DNA of 64,000 nt from Prorocentrum cordatum (GCA_963575745.1 CAUYUJ010004692.1:375448-439447); one strand, 5' to 3'; shown: positions 50,160-61,639, counted from the stretch's first letter. The notes: a model not told the origin generated them from the letters alone. Program-made: numbers and translations.

Positions 50160-51390
50160 GTATGTGTTGGGAGGGCGGGTGGGAGTGAGCGAGACGGCTT
50201 GCTGGCGGGGAGGGTGTCTTGACCCCTCCCCCTACCCCCTCCCCTGGACCTGGACGGGGGGTTCCGCGGGTAGCTGGAGCGTCCAAAACGGCCTCGGCGA
50301 GGAAACCCAAATCATTGGTTTTACTAGGGTTTTGGCCCCGTTTTGGCTTCCTGGAAGGGGGACCGTAATCACGGACCACCCCTTCTTTGATCGATCTCCT
50401 CTGAGATGGCCCCAAAAGCGCTCTCAAGGCTCTTAAGGGTGCCCCAATAGGGCCCCAAGAGGTGACCAGGAGGCCCCAAGAGGCCCCAAAGAGGCCCCAG
50501 GATGTCCCCAAGAGGCCCCCAAGAGACCCCCAAGAGGCCCCAAGAAGCCCCAAGAGGCCCCCCCGAGGCACCCAAGACGCTCCAAGAGGCCTCGGCGACA
50601 ATGCCATTTTTTCGTTTATAGTGTGTTGGTCACATTTTGGCCTCCTGGGGGGGGAGCGCCTGGGAGAGCCCAATATGACCTCCAAGATGGCTCAAGATAT
50701 CCCAAGATGCCCCAAGATGGCTCTCACGATGCTCCAAGAGGCCCCAAGACCGCTCCAAGACTCCAAATGGCCAAAGAGCTACCCCAGGAGGTCCAGAAGA
50801 GGCCCAAATCCTTCCAAAACCTTTGGGGGATCAATGTGTTTGGCTTTCTCGCCTTTTCGCTTCCGAAGGCCATCCGAGGCCTCAAGACGGCGCCAACATG
50901 GCCCAAGAAGGCCCCAATAGAGGTTCAAGGGGGCCCCAAGACGGCCCCCAAAGGGCCCACGAACGCTCCAAGAGCGCCCCATGAGGCGACTTTTGGGGCC
51001 CCCGATGGGGCAACGCTATTGAATGCCCCCCTCTTGTTTGATCGATGTCCTCCAAGATGGCCCCAGAAGCGCTCCCAAGGTCCCCAAGAGCGCTTCAAAA
51101 GGGCCCCACGAGGCGCCCAGGCCCCAGGAGGCTCCAACAGGCGGCCAAGAGGCCTCCAAGAGGCCTCCAAGAGGCCCCCAAGAGACCCCCAACAGGCCCC
51201 AAGAAGCTCTCCGAGGCACCCAAGACGCTCTAAGAGGCGTCCGGGACCGCCAAGAGGGCCCCAAGACGCCCCAAGAGGCCTCCATTGGGGGGCCCTTCCT
51301 CTGTGTGCTGCCCACTTCCCTGATCGAAGCAATTCCTCTGGGCATCGTTTCTGGGTGGGCTGGTGGGGTTAGCGAAGCGTCTAGCATTAA
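50160..51390 (-). mobile_element. dispersed element, family A, copy 3 (reverse orientation)
   Basis: Right edge GGGTGGGCTGGTGGGGTTAG, then CGAAGCGTCTAG, is the reverse complement of the left edge of copies 1 and 2. The other edge has CCCCTCCCCCTACCCCCTCC as in copy 1. The body is CCCCAAGAGGCC words with three core-like stretches (about 50300, 50600 and 50815; GATCAATGTGTTTGGC and CTCGCCTTTTCGCTTCCG). Confidence 0.6.
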
Positions 51391-52990
51391 ACCATAAGGC
51401 AGCAGTACGGTTACGTGCACGCACACACAAGCGAGATGCCCCAAGAAGCCGAACTTTGGGACGGTAGTCCGGGGGTTCCTAAAAAGGCCCTTTTACAGGG
51501 ACCAGCCCGAGAAGCCTACTGCACATCAACATTGTAACCCTCGTCATATTCTCTTAGCTCGATATCCAGAACTTGATCGGGCGGCTCATTGATATTTCGA
51601 ACGCAAAGAAAACCTCATAAGTCTGTGCACAACGCAAGCCCGTCATGACATCAATATCCGAAACTGTGACCATGGCAGTCCACTGTGATAATGATGATAA
51701 TCGGTCATGCCAAATTGCCAACCATTGTTTGATCAAACGCCCGAACTCTATATTCCAACATGAAATATTCACCTGGCACCGAACGATATAACTGTTTACT
51801 GTCATGACCTGAAACCTTAATCAATTGATCAGCTGCCATCAAACGCGCGCGGATGTGATAGTCTTCATAGCCTTAGGCATCGTCGTTCTTCCCGTCTGGA
51901 GCGTACGCCGAGCCGTTGACTCTTATACGGTTGTCTTCCTGTCAAGCCACATACCGACTCCCACATACCCATACAGACAGGAACTGCAACCGCAGGCAAT
52001 GGTACAGTAGCTGATTCTTGAGTTTCTAGTAAAGCCACTGGCATCGAATGATAGGTTCTGGAACCTCGCCGCACCGTTGTTGCATCCTCTCAAAGCCTCA
52101 CAACACTTGATTGTGAGAAACGCATAACCTTGCCCGCTGTCAACGTTTTCGCGTGAGAGACACGATGCGACATCCTCGTGGCATTCTGCGATTCGCCTGC
52201 GAAAAAAAAAGCATCATGCCTTGAAGCAGCTTGGCCAAATCTGCATCCAGGATGTCGTCCTTGTCCGTCTGCATCTTGAAAATTCAACCTTCGACTGGGC
52301 GTGCTAGAGTACCTTCGGTGGCGAACTTGCTCTGACTGTTCGGCGCTGACGCATCGCTGGCACTCGGCATGCTCAGAGGCAATGTCAATCTCCAAAAATA
52401 AAAGCCGCGTCGCAGCGACCTCTCAGTCTCTTGGTTACCGCATTTCCCGCTATGGTGTGCTCGATCTTCGGCGTCTGCAGATATTCTTGAGGACTAGCGA
52501 CTGCGCGCAACTCCCTCAGACGTGTCTGACAAGCCCATGGAGCTGATCGACACAATGACCTGACAATGGAACTCATATTCTTGTCTCACAAACTGCTGGG
52601 TAACTTGAGGCGGTCTTCTGGAATCTCGTAGATCGTGAGCTTGCTGCGCAAATCATATTTGGAGTCGTTGATTATCTCGGTTGAGTCTTTCACGCTGAAA
52701 ACCTGCGCGCGCATGGCGCAGCAACTTCATCTCGCCAAATCTCTGGGTAAAAGCACCCATGACCCCCTTCCGCGCTGTCGCGCGCCCCGTGACCTGGAAA
52801 TCGCCCACGCGGGCTGCAATGGTCAACACCAAAGTCTCCCCGCCATCTACACGCAGACGCAAACCAATGCAAGAAAGTGCCAGCAAACGCTGATATGAAA
52901 GCACATGTCTCAATCTTAAGGTAGCCGATGAGGGCCAATGGAACCGTCGATGGTGCATCTGTGAAACCGCGCATAGCTCGACGACAAAAT
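51391..52990. other. lower-GC stretch, possible retroelement remnants on the minus strand
   Basis: Less GC-rich than the rest. Short minus-strand pieces look protein-like: MEIDIASEHAECQRCVSAEQ near 52395, MQTDKDDILDADLAKLLQGM near 52275 and MRAQVFSVKDSTEIINDSKY ... EDRLKLPSSL near 52720-52590. They sit in different frames with stops between. They may be debris of the copia-like element upstream, but I recognise no motif. Confidence 0.3.
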
Positions 52991-53739
52991 CCGCCGATCC
53001 GGCGCGTGAGCTACAAGGGGCCTCAGCAAGAGCTTCAGCTCTGAGCTGAAGCTCTCGCTTCAGCTCTGGGCCGAAGCAAGAGCTTCAGGTCTGCTCGGGG
53101 GGGTCGCCGAAGTAGCTCTGACGGAAAGGGGGGGGGGGTCCATCTCGAATTTTCCGCAAGATTTGCACATCCCCTAGATGTTTCGGGGGGCCCAAGTCGC
53201 CGGGGCGGCTCTGCCGGGGAAGCGGGGGAAGGGGGGCCTCCACCTGGCGATGTCTGCATGGTTTACGCATGCCCCCGATGTTTCGGGGTGCCCCAGGGTC
53301 GCCGCGGTGGCTCTGCCGGGGAAAAAGGGAAGGGGGGGTGGGGGGGCCTCCATCTGGCGTGTCTGCATGGTTTGCGCACCCCCCATATGTTTCGGGGGGC
53401 CCCAGCGTCGCCGGGGCGGCTCTGCCGTGGAGGGGTGGGGGGGGGGAAGGGGGGCGTCCTCCATCGCAGATCTGGCGTTTCTGCATGGTTTGCGCATCCC
53501 CCCGATGTTTCGGGGCGCCCCAGGGTCGCCGGGGTGGCTCTGCCAGGGAAGGGGGGAGGGGGTGGCTCTATCCGGCGTGTTCTGCGCGATTTGCGCATGC
53601 CGCCGATGCTCCGGGGAGCGCCAGGGTCGCCGGCGGGGCGGCTCTGCCGGGGGAGCGGGGGGGGGGGGCACAGAGCCGAGAAGATCACTGAATCTGCAGC
53701 TCCCCGGATCGGCGGCGCTGACCGGAGGCCGCTACAATA
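52991..53739. mobile_element. TIR element, family F, copy 2, with internal tandem repeat
   Basis: Ends CCGCCGATCCGGCGCGTGAG and CCCCGGATCGGCGGCGCTGA then CCGGAGGCCGCTACAATA. About 53163-53670 is five units of 102-116 bp, each with ATGTTTCGGGG.GCCCCAG, GTCGCCGGGGCGGCTCTGCC and TCTGCATGGTTTGCGCAT. Left part has self-pairing GAGCTTCAGCTCTGAGCTGA. Confidence 0.55.
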
Positions 53740-53769
53740 AAACATAGCGCCCGTTCTGCGTCAAATATC

Positions 53770-54400
53770 AAGCTCCGGCACGGCCGTCTTCATCGCGAAA
53801 ACTCCCAATGGCATAACGAAGCATTCTCGTTCATGGCGGCATTCGTATCCAAGCGCCATTGCACTGGAACTAATGCCCCCGCAGTCCAATCACCGGCGAA
53901 AGCCAATGCATAAATCCAAACTCTCAGCCTGGACGTCGCAGGGGTTGTTCCGCGCCAAATCCAGAACAAGCCATCGAAGATTCCAGTGGATATTGCCGAT
54001 CGCTGGGGAAGTCTCGCAGCCGTGCTCAGATGCCCCCCCGGTGCTTGCTTCCGCTTGTCAAGGCAGCTTCTTGCGAGCACTCGTGATTTGCCATGTCGCA
54101 CCGTCCACGCCGATCAAGTCCACTTACTTCTCGTCTGCTCCGGGCTCCGTCGTTCGATCCAGCTCCGACTCGAAGACGCGCGGCTCCTTGGCAAGGTGAA
54201 CTTACAGTAAACCTCGCTGTTGTAGCTCGTCGAGTGAGTTGTGGAAATCTGTCGACGCAGCGTGCCGTCGCATGTGCCGAATGGACACATTCATTTGTAT
54301 ATCTTCATGTCGTGCGATAGCTGATCCTGCCAGTCGGTCGACCGAAATCGACTCTGCTGGCCCGTTCCATCCGTCATCCTCTTGTCTCTTGGGCTATCTC
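53770..54400 (-). pseudogene. probable copia-like pol remnant
   Basis: Minus-strand pieces in more than one frame (VDLIGVDGATWQITSARKK near 54120; FDGLFWIWRGTTPATSRLRV near 53970) with stops between. Their position just downstream of the integrase remnant fits the region between integrase and reverse transcriptase. No RT catalytic motif seen. Confidence 0.3.
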
Positions 54401-54429
54401 CAGTAGCCAGTGATGGTGTCAGGCAGAAG

Positions 54430-55270
54430 TAACTCCCGCTTGTGCTTCTACTGCTTGCTGCGAGCTGCCCATCCGCGCGGTTCAACTCCAATGAGTGCCG
54501 TCTGTGGTGTTCCACCGTTGTGCTCGAGTAGAAGGTTTCGAGACATGCAAGCTTCTTGACAGATCTCACTGGGCGCGACGTCAATACCTGCGGGCTTCAA
54601 TTCCATATCCAACCTGGGCATGGCCATCTTCGCGAGCGCGATGTGGCGCTCCGTCAGATCTTCGGAAAAGAGTGCCATCACGTTCGGCCACTAGCCCAAT
54701 AACAGAAAGCACGTCAAACATCCGGGTAGCCTGATCACTGAGAAACCCGCCCTATTGATCAGAAAGCATGTGTCGCGGTGGCCCCTAGAGTCGAATCCGC
54801 AGACGATGAAGAGCTCGAAGACAAGCGGGCCCCAGCTTTTCCCAATGCAGTCTCCAGCCTTCAACCGAATAGCTTCGTCAATCAAGACAATGCAAGCCAA
54901 TTCCCACATGAAGAAAATGCCGTGCTGCACAATTCCGTTGGACGTTGTAGCCAAGTGAGACTTGATGGCTGGCGCGTGTAGATGTCGTTGCTGCGATTGA
55001 CACATCGGACAAAAACGAGCAACCGGAACTTCTTTTAGCTACGATACCTTTGGGTAGTAGTGCTGCCTGTAGGAGCCGAAACATACGATCGGGAGAATTA
55101 TACCATAATCGCGCATGTGCTACACGAAATTCCTGCCCAATTGGTGCTGCTGCTTTCGTTGATGTTCTGGGTGGGTCCTTCAGGTCCAAGCTGGGCGTGC
55201 TATCGCGGGCACTCAAACGGTTTCCACAAAGTCCCATGGCTTCTCTTGATTGACAAACGCTGGACTGCAT
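54430..55270 (-). pseudogene. Ty1/copia-like integrase region, frameshifted
   Basis: Three minus-strand frames in order: a pre-integrase-like part (RVAHARLWYNSPDRMFRLLQ, about 55140-55060), then a zinc-binding pair CPMCQSQQRH and core-like FFMWELACIVLIDEAIRLKA (about 55015-54850), then the integrase C-terminal-like stretch EACMSRNLLLEHNGGTPQTA (about 54570). The layout 'R.AH.R.W......M...L...G.P' + CxxC + 'D..F.......LIDEA.R.K' + 'N.L....G.TP..AL.G' matches dinoflagellate copia integrases. The frame changes at least twice, so it is dead. Confidence 0.55.
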
Positions 55271-55695
55271 GTCTGTAGTCGCCTCTTTGGACGTCGCCAG
55301 AACCTGCGGCGATGATCCCTCCCCCTCTGTTGGGGCAGGCCGCGCTATATGATGAACTTCATCGTGGGATAAGAGAGAATCTGGTCAGCGCGATCAATCC
55401 AGGCGGTCCCACTCGAACCCTGCCGTCTGAAGATCCGTAGAGCAGTCTGCCAACTGAGCGACTCGCCCGCTTCTGATCCGGTCGCTCGCGCAAGTAGACT
55501 CCCCCGGGCTGCGTCTCGGCATCGGGCGCTGACATGATGATGACATCGCTGAGAAGAGGTCGCAGCAATTGTCCAGTGGGCTAAGAGGAGCACTCTGAGT
55601 ACCTGGGCTCACTTGATGATGAACGCGGGACTCTCGAGGCACGCCCTCTCGGCGCGTTTGCATAACGACTGCGATATTTCTCTCCACCCGTGTTA
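55271..55695. other. spacer between retroelement remnant and (CT)n
   Basis: No gene seen. A tRNA-like segment at 55399-55467 was considered and rejected. Confidence 0.3.
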
Positions 55696-55709
55696 TTTAT
55701 ATGCATCTC

Positions 55710-55858
55710 GCTTTATCTATATATATATATATATATATGCGTATATATACGTATAGTTATCTTCCGCTTTCTCTTTCTCTCTCACTCTCTCCACCCCTCT
55801 CTCTCATTATTTCTTGTTTGTTGTTAGTTTTTTTTTTGTTTTGTTTTCTTATTATTTG

Positions 55859-55914
<56 letters not shown>

Positions 55915-55953
55915 ATATATATATATCCTCTCTCTCTCTTTCTCCCTCTCCCT

Positions 55954-56013
<60 letters not shown>

Positions 56014-56023
56014 CTCTCTTTCT

Positions 56024-56105
<82 letters not shown>
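55710..56105. repeat. (CT)n with short (TA)n, ~390 bp
   Basis: CTCTCTCT with TATATATA at 55718-55740 and 55911-55926 and a T-rich stretch at 55818-55862. Confidence 0.95.
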
Positions 56106-56106
<1 letters not shown>

Positions 56107-56419
56107 CGTATCATCTCATCCGGCGCGCAAACAATCTCCTTTCATTTTGCGGCAGAAGAATGTATGCGGCAATCTGCCGCAAGAGGATTTCCCATGTAAT
56201 CTGCAGCACAAGGAAACCCATCGGCTGGGCGATACGATTCCATGTACTATCCACGCTCGCAAATAGCATTCCTTGAAGAGGGCCAGAACGGCAGCGTTCT
56301 TTGTCTCCCCGCCCAACCCTCGAGGGACAACAAGTAAGGAACTGTTCTGGTCTCCGGAAGATCCAAGCACTTTCTGGCGCCCTCCCAAAGGACATCTTAT
56401 GTGGGGAATGTGCGTGTTG

Positions 56420-56593
56420 ATTTCTAGTGCGTGGATGTTACAGTGGCTTCTAATGCACGGGTTGCACGTAGAATCCTTTTGCGCGGCTCGTTAAAACGAT
56501 TCCCTTGGTGGGCGACGTGCAAGCGGACATGAATTGCTTGGATTGCAAATGGAAGTCCGTCGTGCGATTTTGCATCGGGGTTCCTTTTTTTTG

Positions 56594-56643
<50 letters not shown>

Positions 56644-56765
56644 GCGCGTTGAGTTCTGTTGCGCGGATGGCAAATGGAGCCCCTTTCGGGGGAGTTTTCA
56701 ATCGGGTTCCTTCTGCGGGGGACGCGCAGATTGATTTCCGCCGCGTGGAAAGGCCTCCGTCCCTG
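56420..56765. repeat. degenerate ~80-bp repeats around poly-G
   Basis: Words such as GGATTGCAAATGGAAGTCCG / GGATGGCAAATGGAGCCCCT and TTTTGCATCGGGGTTCCTT / TTTTCAATCGGGTTCCTTC recur on the two sides of the G run. Confidence 0.55.
56595..56642 (+). repeat. homopolymer of 48 G
   Basis: An unbroken G run; it can form G-quadruplexes and its exact length is unlikely to be reliable in the assembly. Confidence 0.9.
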
Positions 56766-56849
56766 AAAGGACTGCATTGCAAGCGGCTTGGCCTTTAATC
56801 AGACTCGTCTGGACGTGGGCCGCGCCCACCTCCAATCGAACCTCATGGG

Positions 56850-57640
56850 CAGCGGGTCCAACCCTGGTGCGATTTTATTAGGGGTGGGCTCTATTCCCAC
56901 TCGGATGCATACAGAAGTTGATCCAAATCCAACACATCAGATTCCAAGCGTTGCCACCCATAGTGGGGCTCTATTGAAGGTGGATCCACCTCTGATGGGT
57001 TCTATTGGAAGCGCATCCACCATGAATGCAATTCTATTACGCGTGACTCCGTCCATGCAGGGACCCCGGCAGAGGTGGATGCACCCCTGCTGGGATCATG
57101 CTAGATGCGGGTCCTTCGTTGGCCGGATGTTACTACATATTGCCTCGTCCTTCGGTTAGCAATGTGTCCATTACTGATGGGATCACATTAGAAATGGCCC
57201 CGCATGGCTTAGCAGGCATCGCACGGCCTGGCAGGTGATCCAGGCGCTGGCAGAGCTTAGCAAGGCTAGCAGACGTTAGCCAATATTGACAGTTCTGAGA
57301 TTAGATAATGTATTACAAACGGCTGGGCCTTTATTCCATTCCTTTTAACGGCGTAACGCATCTACCTCTACTCGCATCTCATGAGCAAAAGATCGGCCCT
57401 CGATCGGATTCTACTAATCGCGGCTCCATTCCCATCCGGCTTCCCATCGAGAAGGGGGGCCATCAAGAAGATGAGGTCCCAGGTGCTTCCATCGTGCGTG
57501 GACTTCTGTCGGAGGTGGATCCATGTCTAATGCTGTTCTATTAGGAGTGCACCCGCCTTGAATGCGTTTATATTACAAGTGACTCCGCCCATGACAGAAT
57601 CCCATATGTAATTCCATAAATGGCACGATTATCATAAGTG
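56850..57640. repeat. degenerate 'GTGGATCCACCTCTGATGGG' repeats
   Basis: Words AGGTGGATCCACCTCTGATG, GGTTCTATTGGAAGCG, ATTCTATTACGCGTGACTCC recur loosely every 50-60 bp; similar words return at 59440-59690. Confidence 0.5.
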
Positions 57641-59400
57641 GGAATTTCCTTCGTCGGTTTTGATTACAGAGTGTTCCGTCGTTGATCGGGTTCTGCTAGA
57701 TGTAGATCCACTCCTTATCTGATAACATTAGCAATGTGCCCATCATTGATCGGGCCACATCCGAAGTGGCTCCACATGGCTTAGAAGCACCGCACGGCTT
57801 AACAGGCGATCGAGGTGCTGACAGAGTTCTGCAAGGCTATCATGTGACAGCGCATACAAGCATATTTCTGCAGGGCAGACCAGGGGCTAGAAGGGCTTGG
57901 CCAGGCTTATCAAGAATTAGCTGAGCTTGGCAGTTGGCTGGCAGAACTTAGCATGGCTTAGCGAAGGGCCTGCAGGGCTTAGCAGTGCTCAGCAGCGTTT
58001 TGGCTAGGCGTGGCTGGGCCGACCTGGCAGGGCTGAGCAGGGGCCGGCAGGGCTCGGCACAGCATCGCGGCGGCTAGCAGGGCTCAGCGGGACAATGCGT
58101 AGCATCGCTTAGCAGGGGTTTAGCAGGGTTTGGGATGGCATAGCAGGGGCTGACAGGGCTCGGCATGGGCTAGTAATGCTTAGCAATGCGTTTGCAAGGC
58201 GTGGCAATGGAGCAGGGCTCAGCCACGGCTCGGAGGCCTTAGTGTCTAGCAGGGCTAAGCAAGAGCTGGCAGGGCTGACCTGGCAGGGCTGCTCAGAGCT
58301 TAACTGCGGCTAGCAGGGCACATCAGGCTTTTGCTTAGCATGAATTAGCAATACTTGCACGGCAAGGCTCAGCGAAGCTTCACAGCGCTCATATAGAAAT
58401 GCTTAACAGGGTTTAGGGAGGACTCGCGTCTTAGCAGGAACTAGCGGGGCTTTGCGAGCTGCACGTGGGCATCTTGGTCTTAGAAGGAGCTGGCAGCGCG
58501 CATTAGAGCAAGGCAGGGCTAAGCAGGACACCGCACAGTTTAGTAGGGCTTAGAGAGTTTGCGTTCCAGGGCCTGTTCTTTTGCGGCGTTGGGCGCCCTG
58601 GCGCGGACGGCCGAACGACCCCTGCAGCGGGACACCCTGCAGACACGGTCGGCGCCGCCAAAACTGCGCGTTCAACCGCGCAAAGTACGCACCGAAAGGC
58701 GCCGCGCACGGTCGCGCGCGCCGCAGGGACTCTGAAAGTGCCTTCGGGGCGGCTCAGGGTGACAAAAAAAAATGCAGAGTTTGCGTTCCAGCGCATGTTA
58801 TTTTGCGGCGTTGGGCGCCCTGGCGCGGACGGCCGAACGACCCCTGCAGCGGGACACCCTGCCCACACGGTCGGCGCCGCCAAAACCGCGCGTTCAACGC
58901 GGGCGCCGCGCAAAGGCGCGCTCGCGCCGTGGGCGACATGGGTTAGCCGCGGCTAGCACGGCTCGGAAACACTTTGCGAGATATAGCAAAGGTTTCCCCG
59001 TGATTTGCATGGCTTACCATGGCTTTGACATGTTCGGCAGGGCTTAGCAAGGCTTAGAAGTGCTCAGCAGGGTATTTACAATGCTTTGCAAGGCTCAGTA
59101 GCGCCCAACATGGCTCAGCATGTCTACGCAGGGCTTTGGGTGACCTGGCCAGACTTTTAGCAAGGCTTGACAAGGCATGGCAAGGCTTGGCAAGGCTTAC
59201 CAGGGCTGAGCAGGGGCCAGCAGGGCTCAGGAGAGCTTAAACGATACGTAGCAATGATTAGTCGTGGCTGGTAAGGCTTCGCAAGGGCCTACCAGGGCTA
59301 CTCAGAGCCTGGGAATGCCAGCAGCCTTTGGCAAAGGAAAGCAAGGCCTGGCACGGCCTGGCAGTGGCACGGCTTAGCTAGCTGGGCGCAGCACTGCTCA
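57180..59400. repeat. degenerate AGCAGGGCTTAGC repeats, ~2 kb
   Basis: GGCTTAGCAGGGCTCAGCAG-type words of about 10-14 bp run for about 2 kb with few fixed positions, interrupted by the 58556-58930 duplication. Confidence 0.75.
58556..58930 (+). repeat. two direct copies of a ~170-bp repeat, 228 bp apart
   Basis: Both start AGAGTTTGCGTTCCAG and share TTTGCGGCGTTGGGCGCCCT, GGCGCGGACGGCCGAACGAC, CCCTGCAGCGGGACACCCTG. A third, inverted copy is at 22985-23170 (GTGTCCCGCTGCAGGGGTCG). Confidence 0.8.
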
Positions 59401-59439
59401 AAAGCCACCTGGAAAATACGCTCAGGGAAAGAGCCGCCT

Positions 59440-59690
59440 GTGATAATCCCTACCAGAGTTCCACCCGGTGTGGGGCCACCTGAAATGCTGAACACGGGGG
59501 ATGGAGCCACCTGGAACATAATCATCTTAAGTCTTGACCCATCACTAGTGGAATATGATTGGAGATGGATCCACCTCTTTAAGAATCCGATGGGGATCAA
59601 GCAATCCGTATTGAGGAAGGACTCGCCTATACTAGAATCACATTAGAGGTGAATCCACCTCGACTGGAATGCGGCCATCGCTGTTCGAGG
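59440..59690. repeat. short relatives of the 56850-57640 repeats
   Basis: GATGGATCCACCTC, GATGGAGCCACCTGGAACAT and GGTGAATCCACCTCGACTGG. Confidence 0.45.
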
Positions 59691-59699
59691 CCGGTGACG

Positions 59700-60065
59700 C
59701 AAAAACAAACATTGCACATCCACCTCGTCCGTCTTCTATCACTTACCCTTCCTCCTCTTCTCCCCCCTCATTTAAACAAACTTTGGTGCTCTCAGCGTTC
59801 CACTCCCCCAATTGGATGCTGCAGTACGCTCCGCGAGATCTTCGGAGCTCTCGTAGACGCCCGCCTGGGAATCAAGCGTCCGGCAGAGAGGTCAAGCATG
59901 TCCTGGATTCACGCCTTCCACATCTGCTGATCCATGCTTTCCACAAAGGTGCAGTAGCCGTCGGGCATCTTGATGTGAGAAGCATCCGTGCTTCTTAGAA
60001 GATCACTCCGATTCCGTCGTTCAAGGGGCTATTCATTGGCAGTGCTTCTACGAACTCTATCTTCT
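59700..60065. other. spacer, nothing recognised
   Basis: Ordinary sequence without convincing exon or repeat. Confidence 0.3.
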
Positions 60066-60400
60066 TCATCTGCAGCTCGCGGTGCAAGTGGATATCCACC
60101 TGGATGCCTTTGATGATGTTTTCGAACTCTTCAATGCAGACGTGGTCTCCTGAAGAACCCGAGCTCCAAACCACCGCGAGTGCACCGCCGTTGCTGCCGC
60201 CCTTTTCTGATGTGGATCTCGATCATAGCCGGCAAGATGTTCGTGCCCATGTATCTGCAGCGCTCGATAGTCCTCAGAAGTGTAAAAGTATTCATGGTTT
60301 CCGCTTTCCCCCGATGTCGACGCCCGCCGGGTAGCGGCAAGAAGCGGCGCGCGTCGGCGGCGTAGACGCGGTCGCAATGCCTCTCGTGATGTTTCAACGC
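60066..60400 (-). pseudogene. possible broken coding segment, unidentified
   Basis: Minus strand reads HHERHCDRVYAADARRFLPL ... NTFTLLRTIERCRYMGTNIL, PAMIEIHIRKG in one frame, then in another frame HVCIEEFENIIKGIQVDIHL, HRELQMKKIEFVEALP. Both parts are protein-like and lie end to end, so one frameshift (or base error) near 60150 probably separates them. No family recognised. Confidence 0.35.
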
Positions 60401-60418
60401 TGCTAAATGTTACATCGC

Positions 60419-60680
60419 TCAAATAATTAATGACTTGGGATTCTCGTGCACTCCCTCAATCGCGCTGTGAGTTGCCGCGAGCGTCCCGCAAGATGAACTT
60501 ATGCATGCCCATCTGACGTTGTCGCCTTTCTGTAGTGGCTTCAGGATCCCGCCCGCTGCCCAGTCGGCTCCATACTTGCATCGTGGCTCGTGCGTAACTA
60601 CCACTGGTTGAAGACTGTGGTCGGGTCCGCGGTGATGCTGGTGAACTTGTTCGTGCTGGCCTTCCACTTGATGCGCCTGT
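60419..60680 (-). CDS. possible coding segment, unidentified
   Basis: Minus-strand frame HSLQPVVVTHEPRCKYGADW, AAGGILKPLQKGDNVRWACI, SSSCGTLAATHSAIEGVHEN to a stop after SLII. The preceding DNA (60680-60948) is open in a different frame (ADARSDIIEHILMPWRLDRR). Could be part of the same broken gene as 60066-60400. Confidence 0.3.
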
Positions 60681-61237
60681 CTAGGCGCCAGGGCATCAAG
60701 ATGTGCTCGATGATGTCGGATCGGGCATCTGTGCACGTCAGTCCCCTCCAAGCTCCTGGGCCTATTAGTAGCCCGCACATTATGACTCCGTTGATGGCAG
60801 TGGAAATGTGGCACCCGTCGCTGGGAAAATCGACTTTGCGTGCAACGCAACTCTCGCGACTCGCTTGACCGACGACGATGTCTACCTCCTTGGCCTCGTC
60901 ATCGTGCTCGTCTTCGCCGAGCGCTTCGGATGTCGATCGCAGCCGCATCCATAAACATGGCGTTCGGCTCAGTGGTGGACTAGCAGCGCTTGATGGGCCT
61001 TTGCCGTGGTTCTCGCAGTTGGCGCAGGTCGCGTCATTAACGCGGCTAGCAGCGCGCTCGAAATCTGGTGTCGCGGCTGGCTGAGTTGAAGAAAGAATGA
61101 TCCGAACGCGACTGACTTACTCCGAGTGCCGGCATGCGCGACATCTCCGAGGGGCGCCCAAACTACATGATGTCAGTGGAACATGCCATGGTTCATGACG
61201 TTGAGCTCCATCAAGTTGAAGACCTGGCGGGTTAGAA

Positions 61238-61555
61238 TCAACGTGAGAGCCTGGCGCGCGATGTCTCCGCAATCGCCCTGGTGATCTGGACAGCCGGAGG
61301 ATCTGGTCCAAACGTCATCTGACATGCCTTGCTTGCCATGGTCTTTCTGCGCCGCCCGCGATGGTTATCGTCTCCTCCTGAAGGGGGAACATATCCAGCG
61401 GCGTCTTCGCCAATTCGCGAACTGTCTTTGGCGCTCGTGGTCAGGGAAGACGCGTGCATCTGGCCGCGGTCACTGGGGCGGCACTCGCCATTCTTGCCGT
61501 TGCTTTTCTTGCCTCTACCCTTGAACTGACGTCGGGGGCGGCGGCTGGATGCCAT
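61238..61555 (-). CDS. possible basic protein segment, unidentified
   Basis: ATG near 61555: MASSRRPRRQFKGRGKKSNG, then KNGECRPSDRGQMHASSLTT, ending IAETSRARLSR and a stop at 61238. Arg/Gly/Lys-rich start, like a nucleic-acid-binding tail. No motif recognised. Confidence 0.3.
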   Translation of the reverse strand: MASSRRPRRQFKGRGKKSNGKNGECRPSDRGQMHASSLTTSAKDSSRIGEDAAGYVPPSGGDDNHRGRRRKTMASKACQMTFGPDPPAVQITRAIAETSRARLSR

Positions 61556-61639
61556 TGGCAAGTGCGCGCCAGGGGGGTGTTCCGAGAGACCGAGAGATGG
61601 GCCCGGCAGACTTTCTGCCCGCGCCGAGCGTTGGACAAA

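Noticed and set aside
55399-55467. tRNA-like segment on the minus strand (TCGCTCAGTTGG A-box-like and GGTTCGAGT B-box-like words)
   Set aside because: The acceptor and T stems do not pair, and the anticodon arm cannot be folded properly. It may be a chance match or a tRNA-derived SINE relic.
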